Positions 38,601-52,200 are shown, counted from the first letter of the stretch. The stretch is 64,000 bases of DNA from Paraspadella gotoi (GCA_051294375.1 CM119267.1:23584257-23648256); one strand, 5' to 3'. Program-made: numbers and translations. The notes: a model not told the origin generated them from the letters alone.

Positions 38601-41330
38601 TCTGGTAATGGTCCTATTAGTATATGGAAGATACGTGGACTCCCGTAATGAGTAATAGACAGAACGATAAGCGCGAGGAAAACAGCGAAGAAGAGAAAGC
38701 CCCATACAATTGCTAAAATCTGGGTTACCTGGTGGACGGTACCTTGGTCAGCCAGTGTGTAGGAGAAGGCGACGGTATATTTTCTTCGTTACCTGGAGTC
38801 CTGAAAAACCAGGCCAGTGTGTAGGGATGTAAGGCGTGACGGCAGTGATAGGGTAAGCACGTGGTGCGCTAACTCCCTGGATCTTGAAATCTAGGCAGTT
38901 GCGTGTAGTAAGATAGGCGGACGGAGGAAGTGTAGCCCAGTGTGCGACCCTGTGATCTCAATAATCATTGCTCTCTCTTGTGTGTATCGGATAGTATTTA
39001 GCGCTCCGTGATCCGCTAATATGCCTTAATATCGTTCGTTTCATGTGTCACTTGTGGCGCTTATATTCTCTTCTTCTGGATTGTCGTCCTATCTTGTAAT
39101 TTTCAATACATTCCATGGAGTGTCGTCAGCGATATTTAGACTAGTTGCCTGAATCCCGTGACGAACAAGACCCGCAAGAGATGGTCGCAAGCCCTGAGGT
39201 CTCTTCTCTACAAGAAAAACAGGCCCGGTGTATGGAGAATGAATCTGTCGGAACGTGAGGAAAGTCACGAAGCAGGCGATCTGTCAGCGCCCTTTGTTGT
39301 TAAATCGGGCTCCCATAAGATAGAGTTAACTTGTTCAGCTACTATATAAATCAGGTATCGGATTTTGCAGGTAGCAGGGCCGGTATAAAACGATGAGGAG
39401 TATGCTCCTTCGTGTCATGTAATTCAAACAAGAGGTAAGATGATAGTAAGGAAGACTAAGGGTGCATCGCGCGGGAAGCGAAGGCAGATGACGTAAAGCC
39501 ATAGAGGAGATTCTCTGCTTAAAAGGAAATACAAACAGAAGCTAAGGTAGAGAATAGCCGACGGAATGCGAGCCTTAGTGGCCGGCGCGTAAAGAAACCA
39601 CTGGAAGCTCTTTTGTGACTGAGAAGATATCCGTCAAGTGAATGGGAGCGATAGAAGAATACAGAACACCCAGACGAGGTGAAACAAAGGCCCGCACGGA
39701 CAGTGAGATAAAGAATCTCTTGATCGTGCCCTTTTTGCTAAATAATCTCAATGCTTTTGCGTTTGTGATAAGGTTGTTTGAAGCTAGCACCTGGGATCTC
39801 GAAGAGTTAGGACAAGGACTATTTAAAGCGTATAACCTGGTGTTTGGTAAAACTCACGAACAAAGAGTGGATATAGGTCATTCAAGTAGCCAATGGACCG
39901 AGTGGCGAATACGAGGTTAGTTGCTTAATAATTCGTGTAGAGCCGCCTCATACCCTTCGGACTCTCCTCTCTATTGTATAAAATAACTTCCAAGAGGGTC
40001 CTAGGTAGCTTATTGTTACGTTTCGCGGACGGCTAGGATTAATGGCAGCAGGGCGTTAATACCTGGAAGTTCAGTCTTCTCTCTTGAAGAATAGGCCTCC
40101 AGTGTGGTAAGGTGATAGAACTAGTAAATCAGGACGCGAAAGAGTAAGGTGTACCGCAGGGCGTATCATTATAAATCCTGGTGAGGGAAGGTTCTTTATT
40201 TTATTTTAAGTAAAGAAATTAATAGTATTCTACAGTGTCAAATACGTGTAAAGAGTGAGTGTTTTAGTGCTGCGGAACGGAAGGATAGGAGTCATCATAG
40301 CCAGGATCTCACACAGAGTCTCGAAAACATATAGGAAAGAGTAGAATCTCATTATTTACTATTAATAAAAGGATCAAGTGGCGCCCAAAGGTGTTAGAGG
40401 TAGATTTATGTGTAACCCCCGCGAGGCTGTATTCGAAAGGACAGCAGCTTGCTAATGTATTTTGAGAGTTGGTTAAACCTGAGAAGTAGGATTATAATAA
40501 TAATTTTTTTTGTCTGTGTTTCCCCTTAATCAGATGTTTTATTCACTCGCTTATTTGGTAAAAAAAAATCAAGAGAAACAAGGTGGTTCAGAGAAAATGT
40601 AGGATAAAGGCGCGGCACGTGTGGTATCTATGGACGCTCAGCGGACTCTCTTCACACCGCCTCGGTAGGGAGCATATAGACTTGTTTTGAAATCAGCAGT
40701 GGGTGTATTTAGAGATCCGTACGTCGGGATAACGGAGGAAGGAAAGGCAGTCCGAGTTCTACGACTCCTGGATTCTGAGAATTAATACTGCTCTCTCCGA
40801 CACAACACTACCTCAGGCCTCATTGTGTCGCGATAGGATCAGTCGCCCGAGCACTAAGAGAGCACGAGTATAGAGGAGAGGAGTGTACGAAACACAATGG
40901 GAAGAGGGGTACTGATGTTTGAGAAAAACAGGCAGTGATGAGAGGAGATAGGCGGACGGAAGGAAGGAGCAGGGCTTAACTGGAGGTCTTTTTGAAAAAA
41001 TCAGCAGTGTGTAGGGAATAGGCGGACGGAGGAAGGAGCAGGGGCGTTAAACGTAGGGAAGGTCTTTTTGAAAATCAGCAGTGGTAGGAGATGAAGGCGA
41101 CGGAGGAAGGGAGCAGGGCGTGAATTAACCTGGAAGGTCTTTTTTGGAAAATCAGGCAAGTGTGTAGGAGATAGGCGGACGGAGGAAAGTAGAGCAGGGC
41201 GTTAAAAACCTGGAGGTCTCTTTATTGAAATCAGGCGCAAGTGTGTGGAGATAGGCGGACGGAGAGGAAGGGACAGCAGAACCTGGAGAGTCTTGTTTGA
41301 AAAATCAGGGGGATTGGGTATGAGAGGGGA
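35625..41330. repeat. Degraded ~69-bp tandem repeat (satellite-like)
   Basis: At 40920-41330 at least five successive units can be read, each with the order GTGTAGGAGATAGGCGGACG, GAGGAAGGAGCAGGGCGTTA, then ACCTGGAGGTCTTTTTGAAA and AATCAGGCA, giving a period of about 69 bp. Weaker copies of the same order occur at 35640-35760, 37350-37420, 38745-38930, 40025-40110 and 40725-40800. The in-between sequence looks like heavily error-laden versions of the same unit mixed with unrelated pieces. A block at 36713-36765 recurs at 41596-41646, outside the last unit. No genes. The frames here are noise. Confidence 0.7.
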
Positions 41331-42480
41331 TTCGAAAGGGAAAAGAAAAGAAATAGAAAAAAGAAATAGAGGAAAAGAGGATTTAAAGAAAAATATAAGG
41401 GAAGTAGAAAAAATTGAAAATTAAAAATTGAAAATTAAAAATTAAAATTTAAAAATTAAAAATTAATTAAAAATTAATTAAAAATTAAAAATTAAAAATT
41501 AAAAATTAAAAATTAAAAATTAAAAATTAAAATTGACAATTGAAAATAAATAAAATAATAAATGTAAAAGAAAAAAGAATTAAGAACAAAGAAAAAACCG
41601 AGAAAACGGAAACTGGGAGAAACAGATTGTTCGAAACCTTTGACTGAGAAAGCAGGAAACAATGCAGTGGAATTGTTTAACTAATTAATTAATTCGTTAC
41701 TTTTTGGTTCGACGAGCTGTTCGTGTNNNNNNNNNNNNNNNNNNNNNNNNNNNNNNNNNNNNNNNNNNNNNNNNNNNNNNNNNNNNNNNNNNNNNNNNNN
41801 NNNNNNNNNNNNNNNNNNNNNNNNNNNNNNNNNNNNNNNNNNNNNNNNNNNNNNNNNNNNNNNNNNNNNNNNNNNNNNNNNNNNNNNNNNNNNNNNNNNN
41901 NNNNNNNNNGTCTTCATTTTGCTTCTTAATTCTATTCCCGGTTTTTTGACCCGAAAAAAGTCTCGAGTTTCTTTTCATTCAAAACAAAGAAAAAGTTTGA
42001 AGAATCTCGGATTACACGAGGGTAGCAGCGAAGTTACAGTGCGGGCCAAAGTTACGACAAAGCGCAATCGCAATTATTAATGAATACTTTTTTTTAATAC
42101 TCATCCAAGAAGACTGGTTTAAAATTAAGTAGATTAATAGCGATAATTATTGTCTGTTAATTTTCTGTTTATTTTTTTCTTTTTCATTGTCTTTATTTTT
42201 TTTCTTTCTTTTCTTTTCTTTTTTTATTCCTTCCTCTCCTTTTTATTCCTTACGTTCCTTTTTATTCCTTCCTTTCCTTTTTTATTCCTTCCTTTCCTTT
42301 TTTATTCCTTCCTTTCCTTTTTATTCCTTCCTTTCCTTTTTTATTCCTTCCTTCCCTTTTTTTAATCCATACTTTCCTTTTTTATTTCTTCCTTTCCTTT
42401 TCTATTCCTTCTTTCCTTTTCTATTCCTTCCTTTCCTTTTTATTTCTTCCTTTCCTCCCTTCCTCCCTTCCCTTCGCTTC
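41331..42480. repeat. ATTAAAA array, N gap and TTCCTTTCC pyrimidine tract
   Basis: AATTAAAA-type array 41412-41540, 183-N gap 41727-41909, and a pyrimidine tract of CCTTTCCTTTTTATT units (~15 bp) 42215-42475. Confidence 0.85.
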
Positions 42481-42548
42481 GCCGATCAAAGGGAAGAAAT
42501 CCAACTCGACTTTCGGTCGAAGCTTCGCAGGTCAAAGAAGCGAAGAGA

Positions 42549-42549
42549 T

Positions 42550-42631
<82 letters not shown>

Positions 42632-42705
42632 TGAGAAGAGCCAAAAACAACTACAGAAACACAAAATACAATTGCTAAAATCTGACGAGTGACGAGGTTT
42701 GCTGA

Positions 42706-42796
<91 letters not shown>

Positions 42797-42800
42797 TTTC
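42549..42800. repeat. GA, TA and CTTT microsatellites around a short conserved linker
   Basis: GA 42553-42593 passes directly into TA 42594-42627. After an 80-bp linker containing ACAATTGCTAAAATCTG (from 42668) a pure CTTT array runs 42708-42800. The same linker precedes CTTT-rich sequence at 52779 and 58521. Confidence 0.9.
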
Positions 42801-45547
42801 TTTATTTCTTTTTTTCTCTTTCCACTTTTACTTTCTATCTCCACCCAATGACGCTCTTCACAACCTTTATAATCTTTGAATCACTTTTCACGCCTTTGTT
42901 AGTAAAAAGTCTTTTCACTCTTAAATCATTCTTTTCTAGATACGAAGATTCTTCGTCATTTCAAAAGTAAAACTTTCTCCCGCAGATGAAAGAAGATTCT
43001 CCTTAGGAACAAAGTAAGCGAACTTTCCCAAGAACAAACTTTGACTGAGATCTAAGACTAAGAACAAACACCAAGTAACAAACCCCAAGTAAAAAGATCT
43101 TTTTTTCTCCCTTTTTTCTTCTATCTTTTCTTTATTGTTTCCTTCTCAATTACAGACTATTTAAAAAACTGTTTAAACTCCAGAAAAAGTAATATTCATA
43201 AATGGAGTCGTAACGTTTTGCTTAAAATCTTTAGAGCCCTCTCTCTCTCTCTCATATCTATTACTTTTTCGTTCCTGATTTCATGGTCACAGTGTAATGT
43301 AACGTAAATAGGCAAATATACCGAGGTACATAATCTGACTCTATTCAAATAAGATATGTACAAGTTAAACAATGTTTATCTAATATCATATCAATTAAAC
43401 GAAAAGTAAATAAAACATTATAAGGATCCAATTTGGTAAATTTTAAACCTCGGCTTTTCGACAGCCTTGTAATGTATTTTAAGTTTGAAAGAATATATAA
43501 TAATAATTTTTTGTTGTCTGTTTTTAAAATTTTATTAACTCGTTGATTTAAAATTCAAAGCGGTTGTTCTTCTCACATTTCCCGCCGTGGACAAGATTGA
43601 TTACCTACTCATACGGAAAGAATCCATTCTCGCTTGGATTCTAATTAAACGCCCCCCCACTCCCTCTCCNNNNNNNNNNNNNNNNNNNNNNNNNNNNNNN
43701 NNNNNNNNNNNNNNNNNNNNNNNNNNNNNNNNNNNNNNNNNNNNNNNNNNNNNNNNNNNNNNNNNNNNNNNNNNNNNNNNNNNNNNNNNNNNNNNNNNNN
43801 NNNNNNNNNNNNNNNNNNNNNNNNNNNNNNNNNNNNNNNNNNNNNNNAGAGAGAGAGAGAGAGATAGAGTCAATATGATCCCTCTTCCTTCCCTAACGCC
43901 CCGAAGCCAAAGTTAGATGGAGAGAGACAGCGAGAGAGTGAGAGGGGGAGAGAGAGATAGAGAGAGAGTGGATATGATCCCAGCCACACCCTCCATGCGA
44001 GAATTAAATTAACGACTTCCCATTTTGAGAGAGAAAAATCTCTGAAAGAAAAAAAATATTCAGTGGCAACGGGGAAACCGGTGAATGGAACTAACATTAA
44101 TGGTTATTATTTAATTTTTATAAAATCATATATATTATATCATAGATATACTGTATTTAGATATTTTACCTTTCTGTATTTTCNNNNNNNNNNNNNNNNN
44201 NNNNNNNNNNNNNNNNNNNNNNNNNNNNNNNNNNNNNNNNNNNNNNNNNNNNNNNNNNNNNNNNNNNNNNNNNNNNNNNNNNNNNNNNNNNNNNNNNNNN
44301 NNNNNNNNNNNNNNNNNNNNNNNNNNNNNNNNNNNNNNNNNNNNNNNNNNNNNNNNNNNNNNNNNNNNNNNNNNNNNNNNNNNNNNNNNNNNNNNNNNNN
44401 NNNNNNNNNNNNNNNNNNNNNNNNNNNNNNNNNNNNNNNNNNNNNNNNNNNNNNNNNNNNNNNNNNNNNNNNNNNNNNNNNNNNNNNNNNNNNNNNNNNN
44501 NNNNNNNNNNNNNNNNNNNNNNNNNNNNNNNNNNNNNNNNNNNNNNNNNNNNNNNNNNNNNNNNNNNNNNNNNNNNNNNNNNNNNNNNNNNNNNNNNNNN
44601 NNNNNNNNNNNNNNNNNNNNNNNNNNNNNNNNNNNNNNNNNNNNNNNNNNNNNNNNNNNNNNNNNNNNNNNNNNNNNNNNNNNNNNNNNNNNNNNNNNNN
44701 NNNNNNNNNNNNNNNNNNNNNNNNNNNNNNNNNNNNNNNNNNNNNNNNNNNNNNNNNNNNNNNNNNNNNNNNNNNNNNNNNNNNNNNNNNNNNNNNNNNN
44801 NNNNNNNNNNNNNNNNNNNNNNNNNNNNNNNNNNNNNNNNNNNNNNNNNNNNNNNNNNNNNNNNNNNNNNNNNNNNNNNNNNNNNNNNNNNNNNNNNNNN
44901 NNNNNNNNNNNNNNNNNNNNNNNNNNNNNNNNACCGTGGGGGGCGAAGAGGAAGGAGGGGGATCGAGAGAAATAATGAAGGGCTGAAGGATTTAAATTGA
45001 TTTATAAAAAGAAAAAGAAGGAGGATAGATTTTTTGAATGATTTATTGGTCGGGGTTGGCGATATTATTAGAGTCACAGTAGTGAGAAATTTGTATTGTT
45101 ATATTTGTGGAAGTAATTAATAATTCGTAATGCAATATGTAATTTTCATTGTAAGTTACTCAACTTTATCGAAAGACAAATTAAATCCATTATTGAACAA
45201 TATTGAACATTATCGAATCCAGATTAGATTTCATTTTCCCTTATTTTGGTTTTTAATGTTTTATTTTTCCGTTTGTCTTTTGTTTTGGTTTTCCCAGTTT
45301 TTTTTTTTTTTATCTAATTTGCGCCGAAGTTAAAAACGCATCGAACTTTTTTTAATAGTGAAAAAGAAAAAGAAAACTTTTTGTACGTAAACTGTTTAAA
45401 TTTGATTATATATTCTTTTGTTTTGTTTTTTTTAATAAATGTCTTTTTAAATTTCCGGCGTGACCTTTACAACTTTAGGATTTAATTGGTAGAGAAAGGG
45501 AAAAACTGGTCGGAGTAAATAAATTATTGAATTAATGAGTCACGAAG

Positions 45548-45619
<72 letters not shown>

Positions 45620-46153
45620 CTGTCGTGAATCTGAGATGTAAGTGTGACTCGTCGAAAAACATCCTTTCACTCCCTTTCAGTTTTAGGACAAAAAAAAAAT
45701 GTGAAACAGTTTTCATCGTATTTTAAACTGCGAAGTTGTATTGAAATGTATTGAAATGTGAACAAAAATATGAAACAAGAAAAACGATAAAAAGTTTTTG
45801 TGAGTGAAATCGATTTTATTTCTAAGAAATTCTTTTTATTTTATTATTCTCTAAAAAAATTTTATCAGTCTTTTTTTTTTTGTTCTTTTGTTCTCTGAGT
45901 AGAATTTAAAAAGAAGAAAAAAAAACAATTTTTATTCTTTGCCTTTTTCATCGTGTATCGAAACTCATGATTCTCATAGGAAGACTAAAAAAAAATCATA
46001 AGTAAATAAGAAAAAAGGATAAAAAAAAGTAAATAAAAAAACCACACTCAAACTCCAGATTCAGCATTCGAAACTTTCGAACGAACTTTTTTAAAAAAAT
46101 ATTTCTCAGTAACTGAAACCGAAACCAAAAAAAAAAAAAAAAAACGGACGAAA
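42801..46153. other. AT-rich spacer with large N gaps, upstream of the LLTP gene
   Basis: Gaps at 43670-43847 and 44184-44932, GA tracts 43848-43970 and 45551-45617. A segment at about 43460-43560 resembles 40440-40560. The 500 bp before the start codon at 46154 are A/T-rich with homopolymer runs. I cannot point to a TATA box or initiator with confidence. Confidence 0.7.
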
Positions 46154-46246
46154 ATGTTTCATTTAAAACTTTTGTTATTATTTTTGTTTTTGTTTACGTT
46201 TAATTTCGTTGTCGAATCAGTCATCGTTCATCGACTGCAGTGCGAG
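46154..46246 (+). CDS. Exon 1: start codon and signal peptide
   Basis: 31 codons, ending phase 0 at GTAAGT. MFHLKLLLLF followed by more Leu/Phe gives a strong hydrophobic core of about 17 residues, then a polar VESVIVHRLQCE. The likely signal-peptidase site is near residue 21-24. The ATG is chosen because it is the first in frame and directly precedes the hydrophobic core. It follows an A-run and ACGAAA. Confidence 0.8.
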
Positions 46247-49200
46247 GTAAGTCTTGGTCAGTAAAAGGGTTTTTTTTTCATTCAAATTTACGTAAAAAAA
46301 TCTTAAAAAAAATCATTATCATATCTATAAAACTCTAAAACTATGAATAGAATCATCCGCAAATTTGTGTAAAACTCTTAAAAATTACGATGTACTCGAA
46401 CCATGTCGAAACTTTGTAAAACATTTAAATTTAAATATCATTTTTTTGGGTTTATTATTGTTTACAACTACGACGTTTTTATTAAATTTTAAGAAAGAAT
46501 TAAAACAACATCTTCTTTTAACCCTTTTTTAAAACTGTTTTAGCCTTATTTTAAAATAGTATCAAAAGTTTATTTCATTATTATTCAAATTAAAAATAAA
46601 GTATCAAAAAACCTATTAATCCTTTTTTCGCTTCATCTCTCGACCCGCTCCTTTAACGTCCACCATCTGGAACGACCCTCACTCCTACCAACTCCATCTC
46701 CACCATCCCCAGCCGGGCGTCGACCATGACTACACCTTCTCCTCAATCCTCAGCCTTTGGGGTGACTCCACTCCCGCCGCCCAACTCTTCGTCATCTCCG
46801 CCGGCCTCGAGGTTAGCTTTTTGTTTACCTTTCCTTTTAAAATTTATATTTGGTTTTCCTTTTATTTACTTTATTATTGTTTACTATTTCCGTCGTTAAG
46901 ACTTGAGGACAGTTAAGGCTAAGTTTAATTTTAGCTTTATTGTAACATCGCAAGAGTATCAAGTCACCAAAAGCAAATCTGTTAATCGTTATGGTTGTGG
47001 TTATGTGGTTATGACTCTTTTTTCAGTTTTTACATTTTTCGAAAAGTTGATCTATATTTTATCTATATTTTATTTTATCTATATTTTATTTTCCCTAGTT
47101 TTTAAAATTCTTTAAACGTAATCTTTTCACCACTGATATTGTCATAAAAATATACTATGAAATATCTGGCAAAATTTTTATTGCTTCTCGCACAGTCGTC
47201 TCATAATTAAAAACTAATTCATATCCTAGTTTTCTTTCCAAATTTACCAAAAGACTCTCCAACATTTCCCCTCTACGCTCCCCCATCCCACTAACCGACT
47301 CTTCCTCACCCTCTTTTCCAGGTCAAATGCCTTGGCGCCTGCCCCGACTCCGTCTGCTCGCCCGACTCTCTTCGCAACGGCTCGTCCACTTCTCCGAATC
47401 TCTTCCACGCGCAAGAAATCGATCCTCGCGTCGAGATGTCTCAACCCCCTCTCCTCCTCCTCCTCTCTCCTCCTCCTCTTCCTCCCCCGACCCACGCCTC
47501 CTTCTCCCCTTCCGCTTTGCCCAACAAACCGGATGGGGGGTGGCCAATGTCTTCTTCGTTCGAGGCGACGACGAGGAAGAGATTTGAATTTGAAAGAGAC
47601 GATGATCGGAGCATTCAGACTAATTTGGACGACGAGGAGTTGAGAGCCAGGTGGTGTTTTGTGTTTGCTGCGAAGGTTAATGTTGTTGCTAGTGAAGTGA
47701 GGAATTGTAAGAAGTTCACCCCTAGGCAACGCGGGGGACATGTGTGATGCCTGGGGTGTGAGGCATACCCCGAGTGCTGGCGCTCAGGGCTTTGGACCTG
47801 CAGTGTTTATGCCGACACCATCACACTTTAACCAAGTGACCGTGAGGGGATTGTTCCCGGAACTCACGGTTGGTGAACGAGTACTGAGGTACTGAGCTGT
47901 CCAAGCCAATGGGACGAGCTAAGTTTCACCAAACTACGGGAGGCGAATTTAGCATGACACCTTCAGTCGTGACCAGGTGGCTCATTGAGTAATACAATCA
48001 ACTCTTAACAATTAGGTACCGGATTCGATCCCCAATGGTACCTACCCCGCGGAACGCCTGAGGACGGCCGTAAACTCCCTCGGGGTCGTGGAAAACCCTC
48101 TAGCCTTGGTTTGAAGCCCAAGACAAATTCCATGGCTTCGAGAAGGGGTTAAAAACTATTGCTGCCACTGTAACTTATACTACAGCTATTACTGATTCAT
48201 CTGCTATTACTACATTTCCATTACCGCTGTTTTTCTTGAAAACGACCCCATCTGGTTTTCCAGACGCCACGACGTCATCGGCGCTCATCGCGGTCACTTT
48301 CGCCATCTTCCGGTCGCCAACGACGTCGACCCCTCCTCTTCCTCTCTCGTCTCCTCCTCTCCCTCTTCCTCTTCCTCCGTCCGCGTCCACAAGACCTTCA
48401 CGGAGACCGACTTCGACGATCCCCTCGATCGGGTCCGCTTCAAGTCCAGCGACGACGCGGAGCAGCCGCTGCCGCGGAGACAACGACGCGGGGCTGCGGA
48501 CGAGGTATGTCAACGGTTCGGGGCGATTGGTTAAAATGACAATTGCATTAAATGGACAAAGGGGAATATTTTTTTTAAAGCGCCATCTAGGAAATAATGA
48601 CTTAACTTCGATTACAAGGGAACCCTTGTTTAGAAAGGAATTAAGGATGTTCTCTTTGATCAAATCGACATAATTTGAATTGGCGTCAAATATTAGTCAC
48701 AGCGCCTTTAGGCAAGGAGGTTAATAAATTAATTATGTTTATGTCAATTGTCTAATGTCTACAAATCAAATTATTCATTAACCTCTATGTCTAAGGCTCT
48801 GAATCAAATAATTAATTGATTATTTAATTCTATTTAAGTTTTATTATCCTACGGTTCGATCCGTATTGGATTTTATAATTTGATAGAATTATTTGGTATA
48901 ATAAAACAGCCGAACTGATATAGATTTGCTAATCTCTCCGCACTCTCCAGGATTCCCCTTCTCTCCGCAGCGGGCCGATCCGCCTTCGAGGCGTCGACTC
49001 CAAGACTTTCGTCGACGGAACCTTGAAGGCGGCGGAAGGGAAGGTGGAGTTCTTCTTCGATGGAGGAGGAGCAGGAGCAGGAAGGTGGAATAGGAGCAAG
49101 AGGAGTCAAGACGAGAATGAAGGCGACGTTTTGGAGAAACATCTCAAGGCGACCATGAGGTAAAAGTTAAATGTGCGACGCAAATTCGCTTTAATTTTGC

Positions 49201-52200
49201 TTCTTAAGAGTTATTTGTCGCGGTTAGACGCTGGCTTAAGTCATTTTTACTACTGTCTGTCCGTAAAAGCTATTAAGAAATAAAAGATTAAGAAAAAAGT
49301 AATTTTGCGAATGTCTAAACTTGATTGAAGGCGCAGAAAAAATAGTAGAAAGCTTAATGAAAGAAAAAAGAGAGTATTTGAAAGTATCATCACGTTTTAT
49401 CCAAAACACTTGCCAATTTTTAATAATGCTTAAAATATTTTTATAGTTTCTCAAAATATTTATATTAGCCATGTCCCCTCAAAAAATTTATGTTATCCAC
49501 TTAGTTACTCTCTGACGAGACGATCGACACGACTGAGACGCGACGCTGCCGACGTTGCCGCAGCTGCCGACGCTGCTGACGCCGCTGCCGACGCGACCGA
49601 TTATGAATTCTTCCCCGCCTCCCTCTCCTCTTCCTCTTCCCCCTCCTCCTCCTCATCCTCCTCCGCCACCTCCATTCGGTTGAATCGTCTTCAAACCAAC
49701 TTGGCGTCGAAAGTGGAGTCCATCCTGAAGAGAGAGTTGAGGAGGAAGGTCGGGGCGAGGGATTCCAAGGAGATGGAGGATCTGGCGGAGGGAGTGTGGC
49801 TGGAAGGGATCGTGGAGAAGGCGGAGAAGGTTAGTTTGAATAAATGGGAGGAAGGAAGGATTTTTTTGCGGTGAAACTAAAAAAAAATATATTCTGCTTT
49901 TAATGCTGTAACTAAACTATTGAATTCTTGAACTAAGTTAGAAATTTATTATTTTTATTATTTTATGTACTTTAATTTATTGTACGAACAGATTTTGACG
50001 GAAAAAGTTCGTAACTTCGCGTCGAAAATATCGTTAACCGAATGCAATGGCGAAAATTGGAATGACGACGACGACGACGACGACGACGACGAAGAAGAAG
50101 AAGAAGAAGAAAACGAAACCGACGACAACGACGATGCTGACGAAGAAGACGATAACAACGACGACGACGACTTCGAAGACTCCTCCGTCAAGTGGACCAA
50201 CTGCGTTTCCGTCTTCAAGTTGCTCGTCCGCTCAGACTCCTCTTCCTCTTCCTTCGTCGAACGCCTCCTCGTTCCCTTCCTCTCCTCCTCCTCCTCCTCC
50301 TCTTCCTCCCGCCTCGCTCTCGACCGTCGTCGCGACCTCCTCTTCCTTCTCTCCTCCATCCCTTCTCCCTCCTCCTCCTCTTTTCTCCTCCTTCAAAGAG
50401 AAGTTCTCGTCTCGACAGGCGCTCCGTCTGACAATCGCCTGATCGTCGCTCTCGCTCGCCTGGCGGGGAAAGAGTCGGTGCCGACGCAGTTGAGGTGAAG
50501 ATAATGATGTTTCGTTAATCGGGTCTCTGATTGGTCGAGTAGATTCGAGCTCAGCCAATCGGAGGTTAGCTTGACAACATTGGTGACGAAATTGGTTTTT
50601 GTTTGTTTGTTTTTTGTTTTATTTGGTTGGTTTTTATAAAAGATTTTATCCCAATTCAACATCATTGAAATTTTAATTAATTTGATTAAAGAAGGTTTAC
50701 AGAAATGAGAAATCTTGTTTAGTAAAGAGTAACTTGAAATAAAAACTAGAATTTTCATTAAAATTAATCTGAATGAATCAAATAAATTAAATTCAAGTAA
50801 AAACCGGGAATTTAAATTAAATATATAAAAACCAGGATGAGTCTCACCACGCGGCAACGTTTAAATGTCACTATTTAGTTAAATTAAAGGCTAAACAAGA
50901 CAAAGAAATTCGTGTTTATGTTATATATAATGGAATAATTCTCGCTCGAAACCTCAGCTATATCGTTGTCAATTCGAGAAAATTTAAATTGATGACATTA
51001 TTATCATTGTTGTCGATGCCCTTCAGCCTTCACCCTTCACCCCTTCACTCCTCTTGACATACCCTCCGTTTTCCCAGATCGTGGACCTCGAAATTCCTGC
51101 TGTCACCCCTGCGTCGCCGCGGCTGCCGCGTCGACGCCGACTTCGCTCTTCGCCTGGAGGCGCTGGCGACGTTGCGGACGCCGGAATCGCTCGTCGGACT
51201 GGAGCAGCTCTTCGACGTCTGCGACCCGGCGTTGGGGCATTCCGTGGAGGTCAGATTGATGGAAGGGTGTGGGATTTTAACTAACTTACCCAACCCTTAC
51301 CCATCTCCTTAGGTCCGCGCCGGCGTCCTCGGCGCCCTAGTGCCGCAACTGACCCACCGCATCTCGCAACGCCTCCTCGAGACGGCGTTGCTGTCCTCTG
51401 ATTGCGCGCAGATGGAAGCGGCGTTGGGGGCGTTGCTGCAATCGACTGCGACGTCTTCACCGCCGACGCCATTGATGCCTGTCGACGAGCTGTTGGTGGA
51501 TTTGGCGTTGGCCGACGCCGCGGTTGGCGTCAACGCTTCTTTCGTAAACGACGCCGATAAAACCGGCGTCGCCGGAATCTCTTGCGTGCGCGAGCAGTTG
51601 ACGACGTATTTGAGAGAGAGAGCGGCGTCGTTCGGCGGCGCGTGGGAAGATTTAGCGGCGACGGAGACGATGCAAGCGGCGTTGGCAGCGATGGACGACG
51701 CCGAGGGAGGCAAAGGACGCCGGAGGAGATCGACAGACGAAGTCGACGCCGCCGCCTCGTGGACGGACTCGACCTGCATGACTTGGGACGACGCCGGTGG
51801 TAACTTCGACGCCGTTCAGTCGCCGGTCGAATTCCGGCGCGATGTCGCCGCTTATCCTCACCGGCGTCATTGTCTCGGGCGGCGTCGTGTAGGAGTCGAA
51901 AAGATTCACGCCGATTTCTACGCGGCGCTTTTTGCCGGGAGGAGCGGCGATGGCGGAGGAAGCGTCGAGAATTTTAAGGTGGCTTGGAAAAGTTTAGATA
52001 ATATTCTATGTTTAGTCTAGTTTATTTTACTCTATGAATTTAGCCGAGTTAAGAGAGTTTTTCTAAAAAAATAAAAGTAAAAAAAAATACAGCTCGCTCT
52101 GTAGATTTTACTGTACGTATTTTGCTTTTTTAAAACTTTTTGTTCGACGAGTATGTTAGTTTAAAATGAAATTTAATTTCTAATAATAAGTTATTTCGAT

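Noticed and set aside
44063-45077. 300-codon frames on both strands
   Set aside because: Three quarters of each is the 749-N gap.
47332-47747. Two or three separate short proteins on overlapping frames at 47.3-47.7 kb
   Set aside because: The frames are better explained as one LLTP exon broken by three 1-bp deletions.
47971-48045. Functional tRNA-Lys gene
   Set aside because: A and B boxes are present but the acceptor stem does not pair and the T stem is weak. Kept only as a SINE candidate.
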